DNA from: Syntrophaceae bacterium
Lineage (GTDB): Bacteria > Desulfobacterota > BSN033 > UBA1163
Direction of reading: 5' to 3'
NCBI GenBank assembly: GCA_013388635.1
Contig: JACAEX010000067.1
Coordinates: 1 to 64,000 of the forward strand
DNA: 64,000 bases
Below, in pieces: positions 17,072 through 26,581 of this stretch; the first letter of the stretch is position 1, and every line of letters starts with the position of its first letter. The notes under the pieces are model-generated. The model saw nothing but the letters and a program-made list of their open reading frames with translations. It did no database searches and was not told where the DNA came from. Made by a program: the position numbers and the translations under genes.

Positions 17072-19696
17072 ATGACCTCTGATGAGATCCGAAGGGCCTT
17101 TCTCAGTTACTTTGAGGAGAGGGACCACAGGGTGGTCCGAAGCTCCTCACTCGTCCCGAAAAACGATCCCAGTCTGCTCTTCACCAATGCAGGAATGGTT
17201 CAATTCAAAGGGGTCTTCTTAGCTGAAGAGACCCGGGACTATTGCCGGGCTGTCTCCTCCCAGAAGTGCGTGCGTGCAGGAGGGAAACACAATGATCTGG
17301 AGAACGTAGGGAAGACCGCACGGCATCACACCTTCTTTGAGATGTTGGGAAACTTCTCTTTCGGAGACTATTTCAAAAAAGAGGCCATTGAGATGGGATG
17401 GGATCTTCTGATCCATCAGTGGGGATTGCCCCCGGAGCGGATGTGGATCACCATCTATCATGAGGACGATGAGGCCTTCGAACTCTGGAAAAGGATCGGG
17501 ATCAGAGCGGATCGAATTGTCCGGATGGGAGAGAAGGACAACTTCTGGGCGATGGGAGAGACCGGGCCCTGTGGTCCCTGCTCAGAGATTGTGATCGATC
17601 AGGGAGAAGAAGTGGGGTGCGGCAGGCCGGATTGCAGGGTGGGATGTGACTGCGACCGTTTTCTGGAGCTCTGGAACCTCGTCTTTATGCAGTTCAGTCG
17701 CGATTCGGAGGGAAGGCTTCGCCCTCTTAGCAGACCGTGCATCGACACGGGCATGGGTCTCGAGCGGATCTCCGCCATCCTGCAGGGTGTCCGGAGCAAC
17801 TTTGAGACCGACCTCTTCATCCCCATCATCAAAGAGATCGAGACCATCAGCTCAGTTGTTTATGGCAGGAACCCGCAATCCGACATCTCCATGCGAGTGA
17901 TCGCTGACCATAGCCGGGCCGTCACCTTTCTGATCAATGACGGGGTGCTTCCTTCGAATGAGGGAAGGGGATATGTCCTGCGTCGAATCATGAGAAGGGC
18001 GATGAGGCATGGAAAGATGCTCGGGATTGACGCTCCCTTCCTCCACCGGACCTCTTCGAAGGTCGTCGAGTTGATGAAGGAGGCCTATCCTGAGCTGAGG
18101 GAGACGCAGGACTTCGTTTCAAAAGTGATTCAGAACGAGGAGGAGCGTTTCTCTGAGACCCTCGATTCTGGGCTGAAGATTTTGCAGGAAGAGATGGAGA
18201 GGCTGAGGGAGGCAGGGGGCAAGGTCCTCTCTGGCGAAGTGGCCTTCCGTCTTTATGACACCTTTGGATTCCCCCTTGACCTGACCTCAGACATCCTTCA
18301 GGAAGAAGGGATGACCTACGATGAAGAAGGGTTCAGGGCCCAGATGGAAGGACAACGCCTGAAGAGCAAACAGGCGTGGCAGGGGATTGGCGAGGGAAAG
18401 ACAAAGGAGATCTACCGCCGGATGGTGGCGGAGGGGGTTAGAACCGAATTCACAGGATATGAAGAGACGCAATGCGACTCGAAGATCCTGAGGTTGATCA
18501 AGGACGAAGGCTTAGTCTCTTCTGCTGGAGAGGGGGAAGAGGTTGAAGTGATTACAGAGAGGAGCCCGTTCTACGGCGAGGCAGGTGGCCAGGTGGGAGA
18601 CCGGGGCCTCATCTTTCACGAGAAGTTCTCCCTGGAAGTGGAGAATAGCCTGAGGCCCACAGAGGAGCTGATCATCCACAGGGCAAGGGTCAAGCGGGGA
18701 ACGGTGAGAGAAGGGATGGAGGCGACGCTCCGTGTGGATGCGGAGCGGCGGAGGGCCACAGCTCTCAACCATACAGCCACCCACCTGCTTCAGGCGGTAT
18801 TAAGAGAGACCTTGGGCCAGCATGTTCGGCAGGCAGGGTCTTTGGTCTCTCCGGATCGGCTGAGATTCGACTTCACCCATTTCACTCCGATTGGAGAGGA
18901 AGTTCTCGGCCGTATCGAGGCCGCGGTCAATCAGAAGGTTCGTGAGAATCTGAAGGTCGAGACAAAGATCATGCCCCTGGAGGAGGCGCTTCAAACCGGG
19001 GCCATGGCCCTCTTTGGAGAGAAGTACGGCGAGAAGGTGAGGGTGGTCAAGGTGGCGGATTTCAGCATCGAGCTCTGCGGAGGGACCCACACCTCGAGGA
19101 CCGGGGATATCGGCCTCTTCAAGATTGTGAATGAGACAGGGGTGGCCGCCGGTGTGAGAAGGATCGAGGCCCTGACCGGAGAAGGTGCTTACCGATTTGT
19201 GATCGAGGAGGAGCAGGAGCTGCGACAGATCGCAAGCCTTCTCAAATCAGGTCCCGGAGAAGTCCGCTCAAGGGTGGAGCGGCTGCTTCAACGAGAGAGA
19301 GAGCTGGAGCGAGAGCTTCAGTCCTTTCACGACAAGGCGTCCGGCCAGGAGATTTTGGAGCTCCTCAGATCTGTGCGAGAGGTGAAGGGCGTCAAGCTCC
19401 TCACGGCCAAGCTTGACGCAAAGAGCCAGAAGCATTTGCGGGAGTTTGTTGACCAGTTGAAGATGAGAATCGGTTCTGGTATCATCCTTCTCGGAAGCCA
19501 GAGCCAGGGAAAGGTCTCCCTGATCATGGGTGTGACTCCAGACCTCACCCATCGGTTCAATGCGAACGATTTGATCAAGAAGATCGCTCTTCATGTGGGA
19601 GGGACGGGTGGCGGTCGGCCTGACTTTGCGCAGGCAGGCGGAACCGATTCTGAAAAATTGGACGAGGCGATCAAGGCCATTGACCAGCTTATTTGA
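17072..19696 (+). CDS. alaS: Alanine--tRNA ligase
   Basis: 874 aa, normal for AlaRS. Catalytic core begins TSDEIRRAFLSYFEERDHRV; class II motif 2 region NVGKTARHHTFFEMLGNFSF is intact. Editing-domain zinc ligands appear as NHTATHLLQ and CGGTHTSRTGDIG; a coiled-coil segment (LLQRERELERELQSF) follows, then the DHHA1 domain ending GGTGGGRPDFAQAGG. It charges tRNA-Ala and hydrolyses mischarged Ser/Gly. It starts four bases after pilT, so is likely in the same transcript. Downstream is a terminator-like hairpin before gltX. Confidence 0.98.
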   Translation: MTSDEIRRAFLSYFEERDHRVVRSSSLVPKNDPSLLFTNAGMVQFKGVFLAEETRDYCRAVSSQKCVRAGGKHNDLENVGKTARHHTFFEMLGNFSFGDYFKKEAIEMGWDLLIHQWGLPPERMWITIYHEDDEAFELWKRIGIRADRIVRMGEKDNFWAMGETGPCGPCSEIVIDQGEEVGCGRPDCRVGCDCDRFLELWNLVFMQFSRDSEGRLRPLSRPCIDTGMGLERISAILQGVRSNFETDLFIPIIKEIETISSVVYGRNPQSDISMRVIADHSRAVTFLINDGVLPSNEGRGYVLRRIMRRAMRHGKMLGIDAPFLHRTSSKVVELMKEAYPELRETQDFVSKVIQNEEERFSETLDSGLKILQEEMERLREAGGKVLSGEVAFRLYDTFGFPLDLTSDILQEEGMTYDEEGFRAQMEGQRLKSKQAWQGIGEGKTKEIYRRMVAEGVRTEFTGYEETQCDSKILRLIKDEGLVSSAGEGEEVEVITERSPFYGEAGGQVGDRGLIFHEKFSLEVENSLRPTEELIIHRARVKRGTVREGMEATLRVDAERRRATALNHTATHLLQAVLRETLGQHVRQAGSLVSPDRLRFDFTHFTPIGEEVLGRIEAAVNQKVRENLKVETKIMPLEEALQTGAMALFGEKYGEKVRVVKVADFSIELCGGTHTSRTGDIGLFKIVNETGVAAGVRRIEALTGEGAYRFVIEEEQELRQIASLLKSGPGEVRSRVERLLQRERELERELQSFHDKASGQEILELLRSVREVKGVKLLTAKLDAKSQKHLREFVDQLKMRIGSGIILLGSQSQGKVSLIMGVTPDLTHRFNANDLIKKIALHVGGTGGGRPDFAQAGGTDSEKLDEAIKAIDQLI

Positions 19697-19717
19697 ATTT
19701 CTCAGTGAGGAACCGAT

Positions 19718-19762
19718 CCCCCCTCGCCCCGATTTCCCAAAGGGGGCAGAGGGGATTTTTTT
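19718..19762 (+). terminator. Terminator-like hairpin with T-tract between alaS and gltX
   Basis: CCCCTCGCCCC (19720-19730) can pair with GGGGGCAGAGGGG (19742-19754), with two mismatches, and is followed by TTTTTTT (19756-19762). It fits an intrinsic terminator, yet the run of T ends only 15 bases before the gltX start codon. It also looks like a member of a C/G-rich palindromic repeat class. Confidence 0.55.
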
Positions 19763-19777
19763 ATTCTTCGAGCAGGG

Positions 19778-21223
19778 ATGAGAGAGGTGAGGACACGATT
19801 CGCACCCAGCCCCACGGGAGATCTCCATATCGGAGGGGCGAGAACGGCGTTGTTCAACTGGTTATTGGCACGCCATCATCACGGGAGATTCATCCTTCGC
19901 ATTGAGGATACGGACGTCGCCCGATCCACCCAGGAGTCGATCCAGGTGATCTTAGATGCCATGACCTGGTTGGGGATGGATTGGGATGAAGGTCCCTTCT
20001 ACCAGAGCCAGCGCCTCGCCATCTATCGGGACGAAGCGGAGAGGCTTTTGAGAGAGGGAAAGGCTTACCGATGCTTCTGTACCCCAGAAGAGCTGGAGGC
20101 AAAGCGGGAGGCCGCGCTCAAGGCCGGGATCAAGCCGAAATACGATCGCACCTGTCTTCATCGCAGGCCTCCCTATCCAGAGAGGCCCTTCGCCATCCGA
20201 TTCCTTTCTCCTGATGAGGGAGGCACCGTGGTGGAGGATCTGATTCAGGGCAGGGTCGAATTTGACAATGCCGAGCTGGACGATCTGATCATCCTCAGGA
20301 GTGATGGGCTGCCCACTTACAATTTCTCAGTGGTGGTCGATGATGCTAGGATGGCCATCACCCATGTGATCCGAGGCAATGACCACCTCAACAACACCCC
20401 ACGGCAAATCCAGATCTATCAAGCCCTGGGTTACCCATTACCCAAATTTGGCCATGTCTCAATGATCTTAGGTCCGGACAGGAAGAAGCTCTCCAAACGG
20501 CACGGAGCCCAATCGGTCATGGAGTACAAGAAGATGGGCTACCTTCCCGAGGCCGTGGTCAATTACCTCGTCCGTTTGGGATGGTCTCACGGAGATCAGG
20601 AGGAATTCACCCGGGACGAGTTGATTGAGAAGTTCAGCCTGGAAGCCGTGGGAAAGTCGCCAGCCGCCATCAACCCGGGAAAGCTCGATTGGCTCAATTC
20701 CGAATATATCAAGAAGATCCCTCTGGAGGATCTGACGCAGAGGGTCCTCCCCTTCCTGGAAGCGAGGGGCTATGGGGTTACAGATCTCAACTTTTTGAAA
20801 AAGGTCGTCTCCTCTCTCCGAGAGCGGGTCAAGACGCTGGCCGAGATGGCTGTGCTTGCAGAATTCTACTTCCTCGAAGAGGTCGCTTATGACGAGAAGG
20901 CCGCAGAGAAGTTCCTGGGCCCGGCCTCTGCAGTGATTTTTGACGAGATCATCGGCCATCTGTCGAAAGAGGCAATGGTCAGCAGGGAAGTTGCGCATCG
21001 CCTGATCCAGCAGTTGGCTGAGGCTCGGGGAGAAGCCTTGGTCAAGATTGCCCAGCCTCTTCGGGTGGCCCTGACCGGCAAGACCGTCAGCCCTCCGATT
21101 GACGAAGTGATGGAGGTGCTGGGCAAGGCAAAGGTGATCCGAAGGCTCCAGAGAGCGATTGAGTATATCAGGAAATCCGAAATTCGAATATCGAGATCCG
21201 AAACAGATCCGAAATCCAAATGA
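19778..21223 (+). CDS. gltX: Glutamate--tRNA ligase
   Basis: 481 aa class I synthetase. HIGH-type motif RFAPSPTGDLHIGGARTALF (7-26) and KMSKS-type KKLSKRHG (about 239-246) are intact; the anticodon-binding helical domain follows. A Cys motif (YRCFCTPEE, CLHRR) is partial. It may be discriminating or may also charge tRNA-Gln; gatCAB is not visible here. The last 20 or so residues (RKSEIRISRSETDPKSK) are encoded by a family A repeat rather than family-conserved sequence. The nearest upstream feature is a terminator-like hairpin, so gltX may need its own promoter. Confidence 0.95.
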   Translation: MREVRTRFAPSPTGDLHIGGARTALFNWLLARHHHGRFILRIEDTDVARSTQESIQVILDAMTWLGMDWDEGPFYQSQRLAIYRDEAERLLREGKAYRCFCTPEELEAKREAALKAGIKPKYDRTCLHRRPPYPERPFAIRFLSPDEGGTVVEDLIQGRVEFDNAELDDLIILRSDGLPTYNFSVVVDDARMAITHVIRGNDHLNNTPRQIQIYQALGYPLPKFGHVSMILGPDRKKLSKRHGAQSVMEYKKMGYLPEAVVNYLVRLGWSHGDQEEFTRDELIEKFSLEAVGKSPAAINPGKLDWLNSEYIKKIPLEDLTQRVLPFLEARGYGVTDLNFLKKVVSSLRERVKTLAEMAVLAEFYFLEEVAYDEKAAEKFLGPASAVIFDEIIGHLSKEAMVSREVAHRLIQQLAEARGEALVKIAQPLRVALTGKTVSPPIDEVMEVLGKAKVIRRLQRAIEYIRKSEIRISRSETDPKSK

Positions 21224-21345
21224 CCAAATTTCCAAACCATTTTCGTCCATAAATGAATTTTGCATTCCGGTTATTTGAAATTGTTACGAATTCCCTACCG
21301 TTTTTACGGGCTAGGGATTTCGTGCTCCGGATTTAAAATTAACCG
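21168..21345. repeat. Family A intergenic repeat, copy 3, overlapping the gltX 3' end
   Basis: Left arm ggaaatccgaaattcgaata lies inside gltX and supplies its last codons; the right arm gggatttcgtgctccggatt ends just before the smc ribosome site. The arms are far apart, with ccaaatgaccaaatttcc and an additional short hairpin (ctaccgtttttacgggctag) in between. It is the longest copy seen. Confidence 0.6.
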
Positions 21346-21355
21346 AGGGGATTTC

Positions 21356-24300
21356 ATGAAACTTAAGTCTTTGGAAGTGATCGGATTCAAATCCTTTGTG
21401 GATCGTCTCCATCTCTCCTTTCCCGAGGGGATCACCACCATCGTCGGCCCCAACGGCTGCGGGAAGTCCAATATTGTGGACGCTGTGCTCTGGGCCATTG
21501 GTGAGCGGAGCGCCAAGCACCTGCGAGGAAGATCGATGGAGGATGTCATCTTCAACGGGACAGACGGCAGAAAACCTTTGGGGATGGCAGAGGTGAACCT
21601 GAGCTTCTCCAACGAAGATGGATCAGCCCCGCAGGAGTATGGACAGTATAGCGAGATCACCATCACCCGTCGGCTCTATCGATCCGGAGAGAGCGAGTAC
21701 CTCATCAACAACGTGCCTTGTCGGTTGCGGGATATCACCGATCTTCTCTTAGATACGGGCATCGGGGTCAACGGTTACGCCATTGTGGAACAGGGCCGGG
21801 TGGAACATCTGATCCGCGCCAATCCCCAGGACCGGCGTTTCTTAATTGAGGAGGCTGCAGGCATCGCCAAATATAAGGAGAGAAAGAGGCTCGCGCTGAT
21901 GAAGATGGAGGCCACCCAGCAGAATCTGGTCCGGATTCAGGACATCATCGCTGAGGTGAAACGACAGATCGTCTCCCTGGAAAGACAGGTGAAACGGGCA
22001 GAGGAGTACAAAGCGATCCGGAGGGAGATCAAGGAGATCGAGATTCGGTTTGCCCTCCAGGAGTACGGTGAGCTCTCAGAAAAAGGGGAGGCTGCCAAAG
22101 GTTACCTCAAGGCCCTTCGGGAGCGGGAGGTGGAGATCTCGGCCGAGACGGTGAAGAAAGAGGCATTGATCGAAGAGATGAAGCTCAAAAGCATGGAGGA
22201 AGAGGAGAGGCTTCGCATCCTCCAGCAGGAGGTTTTTGAACTGGGCCAGAAGATTCAAAGGATGGAGAGCGAGGTTGAGCTCTTCAGAAGGGAGAGGCTG
22301 AATCTTCAGAGGCAGGAGGCCCAGATGGCAGGAGAGGTGAGGGAGGAGCTACAAGCCTGGAGAGGAGCCCATAGGCAGCGAAGGCGGATAGAAGAGTCGA
22401 AGAGGGAGCTTGAAAAAGAACACGCTGAGAACGAAGAGATCCTGAAGGAATGGGAGACTCTGTTCAACGATTTCAGGGCGACCTTTCAGGAGGTTTCAGA
22501 TCAATTGGAGGCCGAGAAGGGAGGTTTGATTGAGACGCTCACCCAGATGACCTCTCTTAAGAATCGCCAGTCCCATTTTGAAGAGAGGAAGGAGGATCTT
22601 CAGAGAAGGATTCGCTCCCATGAGAAGGAGTCTGAGGAGATGAGGGGCAACCTCGCTCGCCTGGAGGAGGATCTCTCAAGGATCGCAAAGGAAAGGGAGA
22701 TCAACCTCTCCCTCCGGACCGGCCTTGAGGAGGAGAAAGACCGGTGGGAGAGGGAGACCGAGGGATTGAAAGAGGTCTGGCGGCAGAAAAGAGCGGAACG
22801 GCTGGAGATGGAGGAGGCGATGCGTCAAGATCGCTCCCGTTTCCTCTCTCTTAAGGAACTTCAGGACAATTATGAGGGTTTTGAGAGAGGCGTCAAGTCC
22901 ATTCTCCTTAACAAGAGGGAGGAAGCAGAGAAGTGGCAACGCCTCTTGGGCGTGGTGGCCGACATTTTCGAACCCGAACCGAAATATGAAATTCCCTTGG
23001 AAGCGGTTTTGGGGCAGCGATTGCAATATCTGATCGTTGAAGGCGAAGAGGATGCCAGGGAGGCCATCGCCTTCCTAAAAAGGGAGTCTCTGGGGCGAGG
23101 AAGTTTCATCCCCCTCGGGATGAAGGCCGATCGGAATCGTGATCCATTTTCCCTGGAAGGGGAGGGAAGGAATCCCATGCCTCTTCTGCAGTTCGTCAGG
23201 GTGAAGGAAGGCTTTGCTCCGCTTGCCGAATTCCTGATAGGCGATGTAGGCGTGGTGGAGCGTTTGGAGGAAGCCCTCCGCCAGATAAAAGAGGAGAAGG
23301 CCTTTGGAGCCCTTGTCACACTCGAAGGGGAAGTGGTGGAACGGTCCGGAGTCGTCTCCGGCGGAAGCCTCGACCAAGGTCTCAGCATCCTGGAGAGGAG
23401 GAGGGAGATCAGAGAGTTAGAGAAAAGGATTGGAGAGGAAGAGGAGATTTGTCGAAAGGCCTATGAAGAGGAGGGGCTTCTCGAGAAGGAGATTGCCGAA
23501 AGAGAAGAAGATCTGGAGAGGAGGAAGAGGGAGATTCAGGAGAAGGAGATTGAACTCCTCCATCAAGAAAGGGACGTGGAGGGATTGAAGAAGGAGATCT
23601 CCCGGCTCCAGCAGCAGATGGAAGTCCTCCGGTTTGAGAGAGAGGATCTCAGAGCAGAAGAGCGGGATGTGGAAGAAGAGATGAGGTTTGTCTTAGCCCA
23701 GATGGAAAGAGAGGAGCGGGTGAAACTGGAGAAAGAGGAGGCCCTTCGGTCATTGAAGAGGATCGTGGAAGAGGTGAGGGAAGGGACAGAGGAGTTAGGA
23801 GGCAGGATCACGGAGAAGAAGGTCTTCTCAGCCTCCCTTGATGAGAAGCGAAGAGGGATGGAAGGCCAGATCATCCATCTCACCGAAAATGTGAAGACGC
23901 TGAAAGAGATGATCTTGAAGAAAGTGGCAGGGATCAGGGAGTACAGGAGAGAAGCTGCCTCCCTGCAGGATAGAATCGATCAATGGGAGAAGGGGTTGGA
24001 GGAGAACCTCAAAGAGTACCATCGAAAAGAAGAGACTCTCACAGGGCAGAAGGAGAAGGTGGAAGGCCTGACCCATGCATGGAAGGAGGCAGAGGCCTCC
24101 TCCAAGTATCTGCGCCAGGAACTGGAGGAGCTCCGGCAGAAGATCTATGAGGAGGAGATTCGCGCCTCCGAGATTCAACTGAAGCTCTCCCATCTTCAGG
24201 AGTCGATGAGGGAGAAGTATGGGACTACCCTTGGAGTTGACCCGGCAACGGGAAGAGGAGAGTTCCCGAGAGAGGAGATGTCAAAGCGGTTGGAGGAGCT

Positions 24301-24913
24301 GAAGGCTGCCATGGAAGGATTTGGTGAGGTCAACCTGATGGCCCTCGAAGAGTATCAGGAGTTGAAGCAGCGGCACGATTTCCTGACCGAGCAGCAGACT
24401 GATCTTCTCCACGCCCTCGATGCGCTAAGGAAAGCGATCGTCCGCATCAACCGGACAACGACGAAGCGGTTCTTGGAGACGTTCCATCTGGTCAATGAGA
24501 AGTTTAGGGAGGTTTTTGTGAGGCTCTTCAAAGGCGGCCAGGCGAGCCTTGTCCTTGTCGATGAACAGGATCCCTCTACCACAGGGATCGACATCTTCGC
24601 CCAACCTCCCGGGAAGAGACTCCAGAACATCGACCTCCTCTCGGGCGGGGAGAAGGCCCTGGTCGCCGTGGCCTTGCTCTTTGGGCTCTTCATGATCAAA
24701 CCTACCCCGTTCTGCTTGCTCGACGAGGTGGACGCGCCCCTCGATGATGCCAATATCAATCGGTTCATCGAATTGGTCAAGGACTTTTCCAAAACCTCTC
24801 AATTCATTATGATTACCCACAATAAGAAGACGATGGAGATGGCCAACACCCTGTACGGGATCACCATGGAGACCCCTGGCGTCTCAAAGGTCGTCTCAGT
24901 CCGACTCAATTAA
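21356..24913 (+). CDS. smc: Chromosome segregation protein SMC
   Basis: 1185 aa, normal for bacterial SMC. Walker A GPNGCGKSNIVDAV (31-44), long coiled coils (about 165-500 and 670-1000), a hinge domain (about 510-660, from FERGVKSILL to VVSGGSLDQG), then the C-terminal signature LLSGGEKALVAVAL and Walker B FCLLDEVDAPLDDANI. It organises and condenses chromosomes with ScpA/ScpB. ATG 21356 follows GAGGGG; the reading frame upstream runs through a repeat and is rejected. Reads in the same direction as gltX. A 441-bp gap follows. Confidence 0.97.
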   Translation: MKLKSLEVIGFKSFVDRLHLSFPEGITTIVGPNGCGKSNIVDAVLWAIGERSAKHLRGRSMEDVIFNGTDGRKPLGMAEVNLSFSNEDGSAPQEYGQYSEITITRRLYRSGESEYLINNVPCRLRDITDLLLDTGIGVNGYAIVEQGRVEHLIRANPQDRRFLIEEAAGIAKYKERKRLALMKMEATQQNLVRIQDIIAEVKRQIVSLERQVKRAEEYKAIRREIKEIEIRFALQEYGELSEKGEAAKGYLKALREREVEISAETVKKEALIEEMKLKSMEEEERLRILQQEVFELGQKIQRMESEVELFRRERLNLQRQEAQMAGEVREELQAWRGAHRQRRRIEESKRELEKEHAENEEILKEWETLFNDFRATFQEVSDQLEAEKGGLIETLTQMTSLKNRQSHFEERKEDLQRRIRSHEKESEEMRGNLARLEEDLSRIAKEREINLSLRTGLEEEKDRWERETEGLKEVWRQKRAERLEMEEAMRQDRSRFLSLKELQDNYEGFERGVKSILLNKREEAEKWQRLLGVVADIFEPEPKYEIPLEAVLGQRLQYLIVEGEEDAREAIAFLKRESLGRGSFIPLGMKADRNRDPFSLEGEGRNPMPLLQFVRVKEGFAPLAEFLIGDVGVVERLEEALRQIKEEKAFGALVTLEGEVVERSGVVSGGSLDQGLSILERRREIRELEKRIGEEEEICRKAYEEEGLLEKEIAEREEDLERRKREIQEKEIELLHQERDVEGLKKEISRLQQQMEVLRFEREDLRAEERDVEEEMRFVLAQMEREERVKLEKEEALRSLKRIVEEVREGTEELGGRITEKKVFSASLDEKRRGMEGQIIHLTENVKTLKEMILKKVAGIREYRREAASLQDRIDQWEKGLEENLKEYHRKEETLTGQKEKVEGLTHAWKEAEASSKYLRQELEELRQKIYEEEIRASEIQLKLSHLQESMREKYGTTLGVDPATGRGEFPREEMSKRLEELKAAMEGFGEVNLMALEEYQELKQRHDFLTEQQTDLLHALDALRKAIVRINRTTTKRFLETFHLVNEKFREVFVRLFKGGQASLVLVDEQDPSTTGIDIFAQPPGKRLQNIDLLSGGEKALVAVALLFGLFMIKPTPFCLLDEVDAPLDDANINRFIELVKDFSKTSQFIMITHNKKTMEMANTLYGITMETPGVSKVVSVRLN

Positions 24914-25354
24914 GACCCGGCCAGAATTCAATAAAATGGGAAGGCTTAGACCTGTTCAAAAAGCAGTCTTCTTCGGACATCCAGGCCCTGAGAACATTCG
25001 TGAAATTTTTTACTTGCAATATTTTTTTGGATATGTACAATAAATTCTGGCTGGGGTATTCCTTCTTCGTATTTCCTTTTCAGAGAGAGAAGTCTGTTAT
25101 CTTCACAGGAGTTACCTTCTGATCTTCAAGGAGGGCGATTCTCCAGGCTTTTATTCCATTTGGGTGATAATTGAACTGCCTTTTACTCAATCTCAAGCCC
25201 GATGAGTCTTTCTTCTTAAGACCCGTTGAGAAAGGAGGTGGATGGGGCATAAACTTCCGCAGTTAGGAAGGGGTGGGAGCACGGTCTTTCAGCAAGGTCA
25301 TGGTAAGGTTTTCTGATTACTAAATTTAAACAAGAAAAAAACTGGAGGTAACTT
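24914..25354 (+). promoter_or_regulatory. liv operon promoter and long leader region
   Basis: No gene is evident in this 441-bp gap. A good promoter sits at 25014-25041: TTGCAA, 16 bases, TACAAT preceded by TATG. The predicted transcript has about 300 untranslated bases before livK, containing small inverted repeats such as gtctttcttcttaagac and an AAGGAGG not followed by a sensible reading frame. I recognised no known riboswitch. The livK site (CTGGAGG) is near the end of the region. Confidence 0.5.
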
Positions 25355-26557
25355 ATGAAGAAGATGATTATTTTTGCAATCATTCTGGGGGTGATCTGTT
25401 TCAGTTTTATTCCAAGTGGAGCGCAGCCCATCAAGATAGGGGCGGTGATCAATCTCACTGGTCCAGCCTCCACCTGGGGTCAATTCCATGCCAAAGGCCA
25501 TCGGGATTATATCAACTATGTGAATGACGTGAAAGGCGGGATTGCGGGTAGAAAGATCGATTTAGAGATCGTGGATCATGCTTACAAGGTCCCTGAAGGC
25601 GTTAAATTTGTGAAGAAGTTCTGTGAGGAGAAGAAGGATATGATCGCCACCTGGGACGCAGGGACAGGGATCCAGATAAAACCGATCATCCAGGAATATA
25701 AGATACCTACGATTAACTACTCCACCTATCAGGGGATTCTTAAGCCTCCCCTCGCCTACATGTACCTGCCATTTGGGAGTTATATCTTAGACTCCTACGC
25801 TGTTCTGGAGTATATCCGAAGCATCCACAAGGGAAAGGATGCTCCCAAGGTGGGCCTTCTCACTTATAACAATGTTTACGGAAGGTCGATTCATGATCCG
25901 AGCAAGGAATACGCATCCAAGAATAATATCAATATCGTAACAATTGAGGAATTCCCACCGGCCACTGTCGATCTGACCACAGAGATGCTTCGCCTGAAGG
26001 GGAAGGGGGCGGAATATGTCTTCATGCAGATCCTTCCTGCGGCCATTATTACGGCGCTCAAGGCAGCGGATAAGGTGGGTTACAATGTCCCCTTCTTTGG
26101 GACCTGGACCTCGACAGACCCCGACTTTTTCAAACTGGGAAAAGGGTTGATCCGGGATCGAGTCTTCATGCAATTTTGTGGGGTTCTCCCAGGAGATAAG
26201 GCATGGGGAAATGAGTTGTTGGAAAAGCTGATGGCGAAGTACAAGACAGTCGATAAGTTCGATACCTCTTACTGGGAAGGCGTGGTGGTGGCCATGATTC
26301 AGGAGAGGGCGATCCACCGGGCGAGTGGACTTTACAAGACAATCAACGCAGAGACGATCAATCGGGCGATGGAGACCTTCAAAAACGAAGACTTTGGAGG
26401 ACTTGTTCCTTATGTGACCTATACGAAAGATGATCACGAGGGCTCGTTCAAAGGAAGGATCGTCAAGATCAATGAGGATGCCACCTATGCCCCGATGACC
26501 AATTTCTACGTTCCCGGAAAAGAGAAGGTTCAGGTGTTGAAGACTCCCAAGATGTAA
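25355..26557 (+). CDS. livK: ABC transporter substrate-binding protein, LivK family
   Basis: 400 aa periplasmic binding protein. The signal peptide MKKMIIFAIILGVICFSFIP is followed by the Peripla_BP_6 opening (IKIGAVINLTGPASTWGQFH) and two alpha/beta lobes. Family members bind branched-chain amino acids, amides, aromatic acids or other small carboxylates. Its ligand is unknown, but two acyl-CoA synthetases in the same operon point to an organic acid. It is first in the operon, 24 bp before livG, and usually the most highly expressed gene. The GGAGG site is well placed. Confidence 0.88.
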   Translation: MKKMIIFAIILGVICFSFIPSGAQPIKIGAVINLTGPASTWGQFHAKGHRDYINYVNDVKGGIAGRKIDLEIVDHAYKVPEGVKFVKKFCEEKKDMIATWDAGTGIQIKPIIQEYKIPTINYSTYQGILKPPLAYMYLPFGSYILDSYAVLEYIRSIHKGKDAPKVGLLTYNNVYGRSIHDPSKEYASKNNINIVTIEEFPPATVDLTTEMLRLKGKGAEYVFMQILPAAIITALKAADKVGYNVPFFGTWTSTDPDFFKLGKGLIRDRVFMQFCGVLPGDKAWGNELLEKLMAKYKTVDKFDTSYWEGVVVAMIQERAIHRASGLYKTINAETINRAMETFKNEDFGGLVPYVTYTKDDHEGSFKGRIVKINEDATYAPMTNFYVPGKEKVQVLKTPKM

Positions 26558-26581
26558 AACCCAAGGCCAAGGGGGGAACGG

